Shown piece by piece: positions 1-8,085 of a stretch of 47,397 nt of DNA. The DNA comes from an uncultured SAR116 cluster alpha proteobacterium. GTDB taxonomy: Bacteria; Pseudomonadota; Alphaproteobacteria; Puniceispirillales; Marisalimonadaceae. The translations under genes were made by a program, and so were the position numbers. Under the pieces are notes generated by a model. That model had not been told where the DNA came from. It ran no database searches and saw only the letters and a list, made by a program, of their open reading frames with translations. Numbering within the stretch: the first letter of the stretch is position 1; each line of letters opens with the position of its first letter. The stretch lies in contig CACIWG010000001.1 in the NCBI GenBank assembly GCA_902590245.1, positions 65,747 through 113,143 of the forward strand, written 5' to 3'.

Positions 1-2
1 GA

Positions 3-209
3 TTCATTTGGACGTTTAACAAATTTGACGATATTTTTCTTTTAACAGGTGGAAATGCAGGCACGCGAACTCTAACTGTTAATGTTTATGAACAAGCCTT
101 TGCTATTTCTAACCTGGGCGCTGGTGCAGCTGTTGCAGTAGTAATCTTTATCTTTTTATTAGTTTTTTCTGTCATTTTTATAAAATTTTCTAAAAAGGAA
201 GCTATGTGA
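3..209 (+). CDS. Carbohydrate ABC transporter permease, MalF/UgpA type (3' end only)
   Basis: An open frame enters from the left edge and stops with TGA at 207-209; only the last 68 codons are present. The fragment has the run WTFNKFDDIFLLTGG followed by a YEQAF element. Both are typical of the final periplasmic loop of MalF/UgpA-type inner-membrane permeases. A last hydrophobic helix and a short basic tail (KFSKKEAM) follow. The next gene, a MalG-type permease, starts 1 base downstream, so the two would form the heterodimeric channel. The start and the substrate-binding protein gene lie outside the window. Confidence is high for the family and nil for the substrate. Confidence 0.85.
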   Translation, partial: FIWTFNKFDDIFLLTGGNAGTRTLTVNVYEQAFAISNLGAGAAVAVVIFIFLLVFSVIFIKFSKKEAM

Positions 210-210
210 A

Positions 211-1434
211 ATGATCTGGAAATATGGTGTTTTTTGTTCAATTTTATCAGGTTCTGTTTGGGGAACTTTTTGGCAAGTTATTTTAACTATTTTAGGCATA
301 TTAACTACTGGCCTGCAATTATCTCTTGAAATAGCCCCAGCTTTATTTTCTGGTGCTTTAATTGGTTTTATCTACCTTATTTATCAAAAAAAAATTCAGT
401 TAAAACAACATGTAATATTTGTATTTACTACTACTTTATTAATATATGGACTAACTTTGGGGGATCCATATTTTGGTAAAGATGAAAATGTTTTTGTTGA
501 GTTTATTTTAGTTTTAATCACTTCCAGTTTTATTTGGATAAGTATTTACTTATCATTAAAAAACATATCAATCGGAAAATTATCAAGGTATCAATCTGAA
601 AAATTTTATATTCGTTTATTATGGGGTTTAGGCTTAATTATATTAATATTAATTACTCTTATTCCATTTTATATAATGATAATGACAAGTTTAAAAAACC
701 AACAAAGTTTAATTTTAAATCCTTTGGACTTGTCGTTAGATTTTAGCAATGGTTTTAACAATTTGTTTATTTCATATATTGAACTTTTTAAAAATTATAA
801 TTTTCATATTTTCTTGATGAACTCATTTCTTGTATCAATAGTTACAGTTTTAATAACTTTATTATTTTCAATTCCTGGAGCGTATGCTTTAGCAAGATTG
901 AAATTTCCTGGTAAAGAATGGTTTTCAGGTTCTGTTATACTTATATACCTAATACCATCAATCGTATTAGTCATACCTTTGTATGCGGTTTTTTCACAAC
1001 TGGGACTTAGAAATTCTCTTTTTGGTTTAATTATAGTATATCCAGCAACAACGATACCAGTAGCACTTTATATGTTACGAGGTTATTTCAGTACTCTCTC
1101 TAGTGAAATTGACGATGCTGCTATTATGGATGGTCTATCTCGATTACAAATAATTTATAAGATTGCTATGCCTTTATCTAAACCTGCAATAGTGAGTGTT
1201 GCTTTGTATGTGTTTATGATTGCTTGGAATGAGTTTTTATTTGCATTTATGTTCTTAGATGATCCAAATTTGTTTACTTTATCAAGAGGTATAATTTCAT
1301 TAAATTCTTCAGAGGTACCACAACAACATTTGATGGCTGGTGCAGTAATAGCAACGATTCCAATAATGATGATATTTATTTATTTAGAAAAATTTTTAAT
1401 TTCTGGTTTAACTACAGGAAGTGTTAAAGGTTAA
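211..1434 (+). CDS. Carbohydrate ABC transporter permease, MalG type, with extended N-terminus
   Basis: Inner-membrane permease of a carbohydrate importer. The C-terminal part (from about residue 128) has the MalG layout: a first helix, a periplasmic stretch, then the transmembrane domain. Its EAA loop is readable as EIDDAAIMDGLSR followed by MPLSKPA, where the ATPase docks. The family usually has about 270-300 residues, but this protein has 407. The extra N-terminal 125 or so residues hold about four hydrophobic segments (roughly 6-33, 38-57, 66-83 and 93-114) that do not belong to the MalG core. An AAGGAAG near 195-201 can serve as ribosome-binding site. The gene sits between the MalF-like fragment and a glycosidase in one operon. 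Confidence 0.9.
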   Translation: MIWKYGVFCSILSGSVWGTFWQVILTILGILTTGLQLSLEIAPALFSGALIGFIYLIYQKKIQLKQHVIFVFTTTLLIYGLTLGDPYFGKDENVFVEFILVLITSSFIWISIYLSLKNISIGKLSRYQSEKFYIRLLWGLGLIILILITLIPFYIMIMTSLKNQQSLILNPLDLSLDFSNGFNNLFISYIELFKNYNFHIFLMNSFLVSIVTVLITLLFSIPGAYALARLKFPGKEWFSGSVILIYLIPSIVLVIPLYAVFSQLGLRNSLFGLIIVYPATTIPVALYMLRGYFSTLSSEIDDAAIMDGLSRLQIIYKIAMPLSKPAIVSVALYVFMIAWNEFLFAFMFLDDPNLFTLSRGIISLNSSEVPQQHLMAGAVIATIPIMMIFIYLEKFLISGLTTGSVKG

Positions 1435-1436
1435 AT

Positions 1437-2750
1437 ATGATGACCATGATAAAAGAAGCTATAGATGTAATTAAAAAAAATGATCGAGGTGGCTTTACAG
1501 TACCTACCAATCGCCTTTACCCTCATCAATGGAATTGGGACTCAGGATTTACAGCATTAGGAATTTCTTCTTTGGACAAATCAAGAGCATGGCAAGAATT
1601 AGTTATGCTCATAAATGCACAATGGACCAATGGTATGGTTCCTCATATAATATTTCATGAAAAAAATCCTAATTATTTTCCTGGTCCCGATCAATGGCAA
1701 AAAAATGCAGAGTCGCAAACAAGTTGTCACTCTCAACCACCCGTATTAGCGAGTATTATATGGCAAATGGTAAGTAGAGGAACAGAATATGATAAAATGA
1801 AGGCTTGCACTCTATTTAATTCAATAATGGCTTATCATAGATGGTTTTTTTTGGCTAGAGATCCAGATAAAGAAGGTTGTATAAGTATAATTCACCCATG
1901 GGAATCTGGAAGAGATAATTGTCCTGATTGGGATATTGGATTAAATAATATAAAAATTCCAAAAAATTTAGAACAATATTTTAGAAAAGACACATCTTAT
2001 GTTGATAAATTAGAAAGACCCACAGATGATCATTATGATAGGTTCATGACAATTTTGAAATATGGTAGAGATTGTAATTGGGATAATGTTAAAATGCATA
2101 ATGAAGGACCATTCCTTGCTATTGATCCTGGTGTTAATTTTATATTACTTCGAGCAAATAAAGATCTTTATAAACTTGCCAACTATCTTGGGTATACTGA
2201 ATCTATAAATGAAATAAGAAACTGGATAAAAATTCTTGAACAAGGTTGTCAAAAAATGTGGAATAAAGATATTAATGCATTTACTTCTTTTGATAAAAGA
2301 ACCAATACATATTGTGATGCTATAACTAATGCGTCATTTCTTTGTTTTTATGCGGGAGTTGGTTCTAATAAACAAAAATCTTATATGATTGATCATTGCA
2401 ATAGGATATTAAATAATTGTAACTATGGAATGCCAAGTCTTGACCCAATGCACAAATGTTTTGAAAGCAAAAGATATTGGAGAGGACCTATATGGAGCAT
2501 AATGAATTATATGATTGCCGTTGGTCTTGAAGATATTAATGAATTGTGTCTGGCTAACAAAATTAAAAATGATACTATTCAATTAGTCAAAAAAAATGGA
2601 ATGGCAGAATATTTTGATCCTGTTACTGGTATTGGTCTAGGTGGAAGAGATTTTTCTTGGACTGCAGCAATTCATTTAGAATTGTTAAAAGATGAGATTG
2701 ACATTAATTCAAAACATAATTTTCTAAATAATAAAAATGTCATCAATTAA
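1437..2750 (+). CDS. MGH1-type glycoside hydrolase (GH63-like, mannosyl/glucosylglycerate hydrolase family)
   Basis: A 437-residue (alpha/alpha)6-barrel type hydrolase with no signal peptide, so probably cytoplasmic. Family features are the early motif [11 protein letters not shown] (about residues 28-38), the segment [11 protein letters not shown] (about 66-76), [10 protein letters not shown] (about 152-161), and [14 protein letters not shown] near residue 345. These match the GH63/GH37-like group that includes mannosylglycerate and glucosylglycerate hydrolases and some debranching enzymes. It starts 2 bases after the permease stop, and its 3' end overlaps the ATPase gene by 14 bases. It therefore probably cleaves the imported solute inside the cell. 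An uptake-and-hydrolysis route for a glycosylglycerate-like compatible solute is inference; the exact substrate cannot be read from the sequence. Confidence 0.8.
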   Translation: MMTMIKEAIDVIKKNDRGGFTVPTNRLYPHQWNWDSGFTALGISSLDKSRAWQELVMLINAQWTNGMVPHIIFHEKNPNYFPGPDQWQKNAESQTSCHSQPPVLASIIWQMVSRGTEYDKMKACTLFNSIMAYHRWFFLARDPDKEGCISIIHPWESGRDNCPDWDIGLNNIKIPKNLEQYFRKDTSYVDKLERPTDDHYDRFMTILKYGRDCNWDNVKMHNEGPFLAIDPGVNFILLRANKDLYKLANYLGYTESINEIRNWIKILEQGCQKMWNKDINAFTSFDKRTNTYCDAITNASFLCFYAGVGSNKQKSYMIDHCNRILNNCNYGMPSLDPMHKCFESKRYWRGPIWSIMNYMIAVGLEDINELCLANKIKNDTIQLVKKNGMAEYFDPVTGIGLGGRDFSWTAAIHLELLKDEIDINSKHNFLNNKNVIN

Positions 2751-3798
2751 ACTTAATAATGTTTCAAAATGGTTTGGAAAAAATCTTGTAATTAAAAATG
2801 TTAACTTAGAAATCAAAGATGGTGAATTTGTTGTACTAGTTGGTCCGTCTGGATGTGGTAAATCTACATTATTAAGAATAATATCAGGTTTAGAAGATCT
2901 TGACGAGGGTGAAATTTTGATTAACTTGGAGAATGTTACAAGTAAAATCCCTTCAGAAAGAGAATTATCAATGGTTTTTCAATCTTATGCTCTATACCCT
3001 CATATGAATGTCTCTGAAAATATTGGTTTTTCTCTTAAAACATCAGGCGTTGATAAAGAATTGTTAAAGAAAAAAATAGCTGAAGTAGCAAAAATTCTTA
3101 AACTTGATAGTTTGTTAAATAGACTACCAAAACAACTTTCTGGTGGACAAAGGCAAAGAGTAGCAATTGGTAGAGCAATAATTCGTCAACCTAAGGCTTT
3201 TTTATTTGATGAACCCTTATCTAACTTAGATGCATCTTTACGAGTTGAGATGAGATTAGAAATTTCAAGACTGCACAAACAACTTGGAATTACCACAATT
3301 TATGTAACTCATGATCAAGTTGAAGCTATGACACTCGCAGATAAAATAGTTGTAATTAATCAAGGAGAAATTATTCAAGAAGGATCACCACGTGAATTAT
3401 TTAACAAACCTAAAAATTTATTTGTAGCTGAATTTATTGGAACTCCTAAAATGAATGTTCTAAATTGTATTACAAAAAGAGGCTTTATTTACTTAAATGG
3501 TAAAAAGGATATTAAAACAAACATAAAAAAATCAGATGATAAAATAAATAAAATTGGATTTAGACCAAATAAAGTTATCATATGTGAAAAAGAAAAAGGT
3601 TTATTTACTGGTGAGATTAAATTTATTGAATATTTAGGCTCAGAACAATTTATTTATGTTGATTGTGGAATAGATGAAAAACTAGTAGTAGTTAAAACAA
3701 ATCCTGATTATAAAATATCGCTAAGAAAAATTGTTGGTCTCAATATATTATCAAAAGATTTATATTTCTTTTTAAAAAATGGTGAAGTTTTAATTTAA
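2737..3798 (+). CDS. Carbohydrate ABC transporter ATP-binding protein, MalK/UgpC family
   Basis: The 353-residue ATPase subunit that powers the importer encoded just upstream. Visible elements are Walker [10 protein letters not shown] (36-44), Q-loop Q82, ABC signature LSGGQ (134-138), Walker B FLFDE (155-159) and H-loop H192. A C-terminal regulatory OB/TOBE region (about 235-353) is typical of the MalK/UgpC group and rather divergent here. The start lies inside the 3' end of the glycosidase gene (14-base overlap), which points to translational coupling. This is the last gene of the operon. The next gene is convergent and 81 bases away. Confidence 0.93.
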   Translation: MSSIKLNNVSKWFGKNLVIKNVNLEIKDGEFVVLVGPSGCGKSTLLRIISGLEDLDEGEILINLENVTSKIPSERELSMVFQSYALYPHMNVSENIGFSLKTSGVDKELLKKKIAEVAKILKLDSLLNRLPKQLSGGQRQRVAIGRAIIRQPKAFLFDEPLSNLDASLRVEMRLEISRLHKQLGITTIYVTHDQVEAMTLADKIVVINQGEIIQEGSPRELFNKPKNLFVAEFIGTPKMNVLNCITKRGFIYLNGKKDIKTNIKKSDDKINKIGFRPNKVIICEKEKGLFTGEIKFIEYLGSEQFIYVDCGIDEKLVVVKTNPDYKISLRKIVGLNILSKDLYFFLKNGEVLI

Positions 3799-3879
3799 CT
3801 AAAATTTTAATGCATTGTGTTTATTGAATTGTTTGATAAGAATTTTTGCAATAAAGTTTATGTTATCTTTTTTTTAAAA

Positions 3880-4893
3880 TTATAAATCATTAAAAGGATT
3901 AGATTTTATCCATGCTATGGTGTCTTTTAAAATAGTAGGGAATTCTCTTATTTTTACTCCAAGTGTATCTCTTCTTGAAAAGTCAAATCCTGTTGGCTCT
4001 ACAGCATTTCCATTAAAAGGTTCTGGCATTTTCATATCAGGAATTAATTTTTGACATTCATTATAAATATCTTGCCAATGTAAACTCTTATAAACACCGT
4101 AATATCGGCCAGATGCCTTTTTATTTTCATGACAAGCTAAAAATAATTCTGCTAAATCTCTTAGATGAATCATTGATACAGAATCATTTGGAACTTTAAG
4201 ATGCCTTGGTTCTCCACCATCTAAAACTCTTTTTAACCAAACAAAAGGATTATGCTTCATATGATCTGGAAGCACAGCATCTCCATATAAGCCAGTTGGC
4301 AAGATAATTGATAACCTAATATTGTTATCATTACAAAATTTTATTGCAGCTTTCTCCATGATAGTTTTAGTTGCTGATGTATATTTTTTTGATTTGCATT
4401 GTTCTATCTCATCTGACCAATGATCAATTTCATTTTTAATGGGTACAGGTGGAATTGGATTAGTACTGGATGTAGATGAACAAATTACAACATTTTTAAC
4501 GTCTAATTTTTTTGCACTTTTCAATATATTTATACAACCATTTACAGTTGGGTTAATAATTTCATTATAACCCCTTTCATCATCTAGTTCTTTTGCAAGA
4601 GTACCATCAAAACCTTTGTAAGTTGGAACTAAACAAGCAATAAATAAAGTAGATATATCTTGTAAGCAAAAATTAAAATCATTTTCATTTGACATTTCTG
4701 CCTTAAATAAATTAAGTTTTTCAAAATTTTTAAGTTTTTTTAAATAGTTTATTTTTGTACTATCTTCAATATTCCTCATAGTACCATTTACTTCATAACC
4801 TTTTTCAAGAGCACATCTAAGTATACTTGAACCTACTAAACCGCTACAACCAATAACGGCTAATTTTTTGTTATTTATTAGATTTTTAGACAT
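3880..4893 (-). CDS. NAD(P)-dependent epimerase/dehydratase-like SDR
   Basis: An extended short-chain dehydrogenase of 337 residues. The N-terminal Rossmann motif reads GCSGLVGSSIL (about 16-26), followed by ICSSTSSTNP in the middle and ILPTGLYGD after the active site, as in dihydroflavonol-4-reductase and cinnamoyl-CoA-reductase-like proteins. The expected active-site YxxxK is not evident. The nearest sequence is YTSATKTIMEKAA, where Tyr and Lys are separated by four residues instead of three. Homologous alignment would place this Lys correctly, so the Tyr may be shifted or another residue may serve. It is transcribed in the same direction as the reductase gene at 4957-5964, 63 bases away. 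The substrate is unknown. Confidence 0.8.
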   Translation of the reverse strand: MSKNLINNKKLAVIGCSGLVGSSILRCALEKGYEVNGTMRNIEDSTKINYLKKLKNFEKLNLFKAEMSNENDFNFCLQDISTLFIACLVPTYKGFDGTLAKELDDERGYNEIINPTVNGCINILKSAKKLDVKNVVICSSTSSTNPIPPVPIKNEIDHWSDEIEQCKSKKYTSATKTIMEKAAIKFCNDNNIRLSIILPTGLYGDAVLPDHMKHNPFVWLKRVLDGGEPRHLKVPNDSVSMIHLRDLAELFLACHENKKASGRYYGVYKSLHWQDIYNECQKLIPDMKMPEPFNGNAVEPTGFDFSRRDTLGVKIREFPTILKDTIAWIKSNPFNDL

Positions 4894-4956
4894 CGACTAG
4901 ATTAAAACATATTAATAAAACGGTTGAAACATATTATTCAATAAACAAAAAAATTG

Positions 4957-5964
4957 TTAAATAACTTTGACTAGTTGCTTTCCTAGATTTGAGCCATTTA
5001 ATAATTTCACTAAACTTTTAGGTGCAGTTTCTATTCCATGGCTTATATCTTCTTTATTATTTAATTTTCCTTTTTCATACCAATCTAGCAATTCATTATA
5101 TATTTCGGAATATTTATTAAAATAATCTAATATTAAAAGTCCTTCTATCCTTGCTCTTTTAACTAAAAGTGTTCTGTTAATTCTAGGACCATTTGGGATC
5201 GGGTAAGATGGCATTCCTATTGTTCCACAAATAACAACTCTAGCTTTGATATTAATATTTTCCATTACTGCATCAAATTGTTCACCACCAACATTATCAA
5301 AGAAACAGTCTATTCCCTGTGGGGCTATTTTTTTTAACTCTGATGAAATGTCTTTTATTTCATTATAATTAATAACATGGTCATATTTAAATTCATTTAA
5401 ACAAATGGATTTTTTTTCATTTGAGCTTGTAATTCCAATAGTTTTACATTCGAAAATTTTAGCAATTTGACCAACTGCTGAACCTACACTTCCAGCAGCA
5501 GTTGTAACGACAACGGTATCTCCTTTATTTGGCTTACAAATATCTACTAATCCCGCATGTGCAGTAATTCCATTTAACCCAAGCACTCCTAAATTTGCAG
5601 AAAGAGGCACATCATTTTCAGGAATTTTCATTTGAATATTTTCAGGTTTTACAATTGAGTACTTTTGCCAACCAAGCCATCCAACAACAAAATCACCTAC
5701 TTCAAACTTAATGTTTTTGGTAGAAATGATTTTACCAACGCCAAAACTTCGCATTGGCTCATCAAAAGCAACGGGTTCTGAATAGTTGCCAACTGTACTG
5801 ATCCAACCTCTCATTGCAGGATCAATTGAAACATAGGAAACTTCAACAAGAAACTCTTCTTTATTTAACTCTCTTACAGTATCAGTAATTATATCAAATA
5901 AATCTTCTGAAACTTGAGGATTTGGTCTTCTTTTTAAAACAATTTTTGTGTTTGTTAAATTCAT
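4957..5964 (-). CDS. Zinc-independent MDR reductase, prostaglandin/leukotriene-reductase (CurA-like) type
   Basis: A 335-residue NADP-dependent medium-chain reductase without the structural-zinc cysteines. The N-terminal segment includes SIDPAMRGW (about 47-55) and the middle has TTAAGSVGSAVGQIAK, the cofactor-binding turn. Both are characteristic of the PTGR/YncB (CurA) family, which reduces the double bond of alpha,beta-unsaturated ketones or aldehydes. C-terminal elements (ETAPKSLVKLLNGSNLGK) match the family's conserved end. The probable role is detoxification or side-chain reduction; the physiological substrate is unknown. It lies upstream of, and may be cotranscribed with, the SDR gene at 3880-4893. 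Confidence 0.88.
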   Translation of the reverse strand: MNLTNTKIVLKRRPNPQVSEDLFDIITDTVRELNKEEFLVEVSYVSIDPAMRGWISTVGNYSEPVAFDEPMRSFGVGKIISTKNIKFEVGDFVVGWLGWQKYSIVKPENIQMKIPENDVPLSANLGVLGLNGITAHAGLVDICKPNKGDTVVVTTAAGSVGSAVGQIAKIFECKTIGITSSNEKKSICLNEFKYDHVINYNEIKDISSELKKIAPQGIDCFFDNVGGEQFDAVMENINIKARVVICGTIGMPSYPIPNGPRINRTLLVKRARIEGLLILDYFNKYSEIYNELLDWYEKGKLNNKEDISHGIETAPKSLVKLLNGSNLGKQLVKVI

Positions 5965-6024
5965 ACTTTAATTTAACAAGGTTTTATTTTAACAACAAGA
6001 GGTTTGAAATTATTCTACAAACGT

Positions 6025-6423
6025 TTAATAAAGCCTGCTTGTCTCGAGTATTCTTATTATAAACATTAGTGTAAAATAACCAGCATTTATCATTAAAACA
6101 AAGCTTAACAAAAGATTAATAGAAAATGGGAGTTGATTTTGGAGAAAATCTCTCCAAAAATACTTTTCTAAGTAAAAGGCCAACTCTGTATACCAAATTG
6201 TAAGAAGTGCTGCATGAATAATGTAAAGAGTATATTTGTAGTTATCATACAGAATTTCATTTAATATAAAAAAACTTAAAAAAAATATTATTGAAAAAGT
6301 TACTTTAACAAAAAAGTTTTTGAAATATACAAACTTCCGACTGAATTTAAAGTGAAGCAATAAATAAATCAAAACAACATGAAAACTGCAAACTAAAAAT
6401 AATTTAACTAATTTAGGATCCAT
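6025..6423 (-). CDS. Small integral membrane protein of unknown function (132 aa)
   Basis: I do not recognise this protein. It has about four hydrophobic helices (roughly residues 5-25, 38-57, 64-85 and 98-125) separated by short basic loops. There are no cysteine pairs or catalytic motifs. Its start codon overlaps the stop codon of the 69-residue gene upstream by one base (TAATG), which suggests translational coupling and possibly a joint membrane complex. The helices and the coupling are seen directly. No function can be assigned. Confidence 0.6.
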   Translation of the reverse strand: MDPKLVKLFLVCSFHVVLIYLLLHFKFSRKFVYFKNFFVKVTFSIIFFLSFFILNEILYDNYKYTLYIIHAALLTIWYTELAFYLEKYFWRDFLQNQLPFSINLLLSFVLMINAGYFTLMFIIRILETSRLY

Positions 6424-6632
6424 TAAATCAACAATAGTGAATAACTTAAAATACCAAATGGAAGACCAATTGCAGCTCCTAAAGATAATGTTTTATTAAA
6501 AGATTTAATTTTAAAAAAACCTAAAAGAAGTATCCAAGCTGTAAAAGGAACTGCAAGGCCAAATAAAAATCCTATAATAAGGTTTGCATTATTTGCACTC
6601 CATTTTTTTGGACTATCTAAGAAATCATTCAT
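6423..6632 (-). CDS. Small membrane protein of unknown function (69 aa)
   Basis: A 69-residue protein with a hydrophilic N-terminus (NDFLDSPKKWSANNAN) and two hydrophobic helices (about 17-40 and 48-68). The loop between them is short and basic, giving a helical hairpin. It is followed by the 132-residue membrane protein gene with a one-base stop/start overlap. I do not recognise the family. Coding status is supported by the coupling and by composition typical of a membrane protein, not by any known motif. Confidence 0.55.
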   Translation of the reverse strand: MNDFLDSPKKWSANNANLIIGFLFGLAVPFTAWILLLGFFKIKSFNKTLSLGAAIGLPFGILSYSLLLI

Positions 6633-6687
6633 AAATTTTACATAATATAAAATCAGTTATTTATCAATTGAATACATTTATAAATAG

Positions 6688-6693
6688 TATAAT
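6688..6693 (+). promoter_or_regulatory. Candidate -10 element (TATAAT) for the small non-AUG gene
   Basis: A perfect TATAAT lies about 40 bases before the frame that starts near 6733-6736. The nearest -35-like hexamer, TTGAAT, is only about 14 bases upstream, so the match is incomplete. In such AT-rich DNA a single hexamer is weak evidence. Confidence 0.3.
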
Positions 6694-6735
6694 CTGTTAA
6701 TTATTTTTATATAATTAAATTTTACAGGAGACATT

Positions 6736-6933
6736 ATCAACGACTCTAATACAAATTTTTGGGATTGGTGGAACGATGGCGAAAGTAAATTTAAGAAAAT
6801 AACTTACCTGTTTAATAACTGGTGGAATAATGGAAAATATAAACCCTTAAAAGCTATATATGTCTCTATAATTTTACATATAATATTTGCAATGTTTTAC
6901 GGAATATATTGGATTTTTGTAAATTTATTTTAA
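6736..6933 (+). CDS. Small Trp-rich membrane protein with a non-AUG start (about 65 aa)
   Basis: A frame ending in TAA at 6931-6933 codes for a plausible small protein, but it has no ATG, GTG or TTG before its last 13 codons. It begins after an in-frame stop at 6712-6714. An AGGAG at 6726-6730 lies 5 bases before ATC (6736) and 2 bases before ATT (6733); one of these is the likely start, with ATC better spaced. The product has a polar N-terminal half with two related elements, FWDWWNDGESKFK and FNNWWNNGKYKPLK. One C-terminal transmembrane helix follows (from about AIYVSIILHIIF to the end). It fills most of an otherwise empty 408-base gap. The function is unknown. A point mutation from ATG to ATC would give the same picture. 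Confidence 0.55.
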   Translation: MNDSNTNFWDWWNDGESKFKKITYLFNNWWNNGKYKPLKAIYVSIILHIIFAMFYGIYWIFVNLF

Positions 6934-6986
6934 AAAATAACTTTGCTTAAATAAAATTCATATTTGCAAAATAATCTAAATTTAAT

Positions 6987-7015
6987 TTGAGTTTATGTCT
7001 AATTATTGGAATAAT
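6987..7015 (+). promoter_or_regulatory. Candidate sigma70-type promoter before the 93-aa gene
   Basis: TTGAGT (6987-6992) and AATAAT (7010-7015) are separated by 17 bases. AATAAT lies 25 bases upstream of the ATG at 7041. Four of six and five of six positions match the consensus. The element is judged by eye only. Confidence 0.35.
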
Positions 7016-7040
7016 TTAAAATTAACAGAAAGATTATTTT

Positions 7041-7322
7041 ATGAAAGATTATATGGTTGCACATACATTTAAATCAGAGGAATTAAAAGATCAATATTTT
7101 GAAATGTCTGCATCAATGACTGAAGACGATATTAGATCTAACATGAAAAATGAAAATGCAAGTTTTCAAATGAATTGGAATAACGAAAAAAATGATATGG
7201 TTATGTATTGCTGGTGGAAAGCTAATTCACCTGATGCAATAATAAAAACTCTTGGCGAAATGGCAAACATGTTTGAAAATGACATAAAAGAAATGCCTAA
7301 TATTATGAATGTATCTGACTAA
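7041..7322 (+). CDS. Small soluble protein, possible dimeric alpha/beta-barrel fold (93 aa)
   Basis: A 93-residue acidic soluble protein I do not recognise with certainty. The N-terminal beta-like run (DYMVAHTFKS) is followed by a helix and then strands around residues 43-58 (FQMNWNNEKNDMVMYCWWKA). A long helix comes after that (about 61-82). This beta-alpha-beta-beta-alpha pattern resembles ferredoxin-like or ABM-type dimeric barrels, as does the next protein. It is followed 12 bases later by the 86-residue gene, so the two probably form an operon. No strong ribosome-binding site is visible. Function unknown. Confidence 0.65.
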   Translation: MKDYMVAHTFKSEELKDQYFEMSASMTEDDIRSNMKNENASFQMNWNNEKNDMVMYCWWKANSPDAIIKTLGEMANMFENDIKEMPNIMNVSD

Positions 7323-7334
7323 GAAAGGATTATT

Positions 7335-7595
7335 ATGAATACACTTATTATCGTAAAAATGACTAAAGTTACTTATGATGATTGGAAAATTAAATTTGAT
7401 GAAGATGCAGAAGTACAATCAAAAATGATGAGAAATACTACTGTTGGAAAAGTTGATAACAATACTGCAATGGTATTAACCGAAGTATTCAATCCTGAAA
7501 TGGTTCAAGAATTTATGAATTCAGATGACTTTAAAGAAATGGAAACTAATCTTGGATTATCTCATGAAGTATATAAAGTTGAAAAAATTACTTAA
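7335..7595 (+). CDS. Small soluble protein, possible dimeric alpha/beta-barrel fold (86 aa)
   Basis: An 86-residue protein with strands at about 2-10 (NTLIIVKMT), a helix around 13-30 (TYDDWKIKFDEDAEVQSKM), strands around 33-50 (TTVGKVDNNTAMVLTEVF) and a helix around 52-70. This is the order expected of small dimeric ferredoxin-like (ABM, DUF-type) proteins. A ribosome-binding site AAGGA lies 8-12 bases before the ATG. It is second in a two-gene unit with the 93-residue protein, which may be a distant relative. No catalytic residues can be claimed. Confidence 0.65.
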   Translation: MNTLIIVKMTKVTYDDWKIKFDEDAEVQSKMMRNTTVGKVDNNTAMVLTEVFNPEMVQEFMNSDDFKEMETNLGLSHEVYKVEKIT

Positions 7596-7617
7596 ACTTT
7601 TTATTTTAGTTTTTTAA

Positions 7618-8013
7618 TTATTCTTGAAACTTTCTTGAAGATACAAAAAAAGATAAAATTACTAATATAATATGTAATGCATATATTATTATAGAAATGT
7701 TCACATCTCTAAAAAAATTTAGATAAATTAGATTTAACAAAACTATTGAAAATCCTAATCCACAACAAAATAAAAGTCTTTGGGCTGCTGATTTAGTTAC
7801 AGCTCTACATAAAAAAAGTAACATACCTAAAAAAAATACCCCAGAAGCCATTGCGTACCTTAGACTAATGCCAAGAGAAAGTGCTTCAGGATTATTTTTT
7901 GTAAAAGGAAACATAATTTCTGTAATTTCTACAGCAAAAAAAATGAAACCTATGCTTTCTAACATCATTATAATACCAATTAATGCGAGCATAAATCTTG
8001 AATTGTTAAACAA
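7618..8013 (-). CDS. Integral membrane protein of unknown function (131 aa)
   Basis: About four transmembrane helices (roughly residues 6-28, 50-68, 77-98 and 104-125). Polar, partly basic loops and a charged C-terminus (SSRKFQE) are present. No metal-binding or catalytic motif is visible and I do not recognise the family. It is convergent with the small-protein pair ending at 7595 and lies downstream of the dehydrogenase gene ending at 8086, 72 bases away. Confidence 0.6.
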   Translation of the reverse strand: MFNNSRFMLALIGIIMMLESIGFIFFAVEITEIMFPFTKNNPEALSLGISLRYAMASGVFFLGMLLFLCRAVTKSAAQRLLFCCGLGFSIVLLNLIYLNFFRDVNISIIIYALHIILVILSFFVSSRKFQE

Positions 8014-8043
8014 AAGATAACCTCTACTAATTAAAAAATATAT

Positions 8044-8058
8044 AATTGTATTACAATT
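8044..8058. repeat. 15-bp near-palindrome AATTGTA-T-TACAATT
   Basis: Two perfect 7-base arms around one central T lie about 30 bases upstream of the start of the 131-residue membrane protein gene. This could be a protein-binding site, but AT-rich palindromes are common here. Confidence 0.25.
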
Positions 8059-8085
8059 TTACATTATTTTAGATAATTTATCAAA

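Noticed and set aside
3799-3879. Intrinsic terminator between the ABC operon and the convergent SDR gene
   Set aside because: GATAA and TTATC arms with a T-run can be drawn, but the stem is only 5 AT-rich pairs with a loop of more than 20 bases.
6423-7040. Noncoding RNA or riboswitch in the large gap
   Set aside because: Most of the gap is filled by a convincing protein-coding frame at 6733-6933, and no conserved riboswitch core could be recognised by eye.
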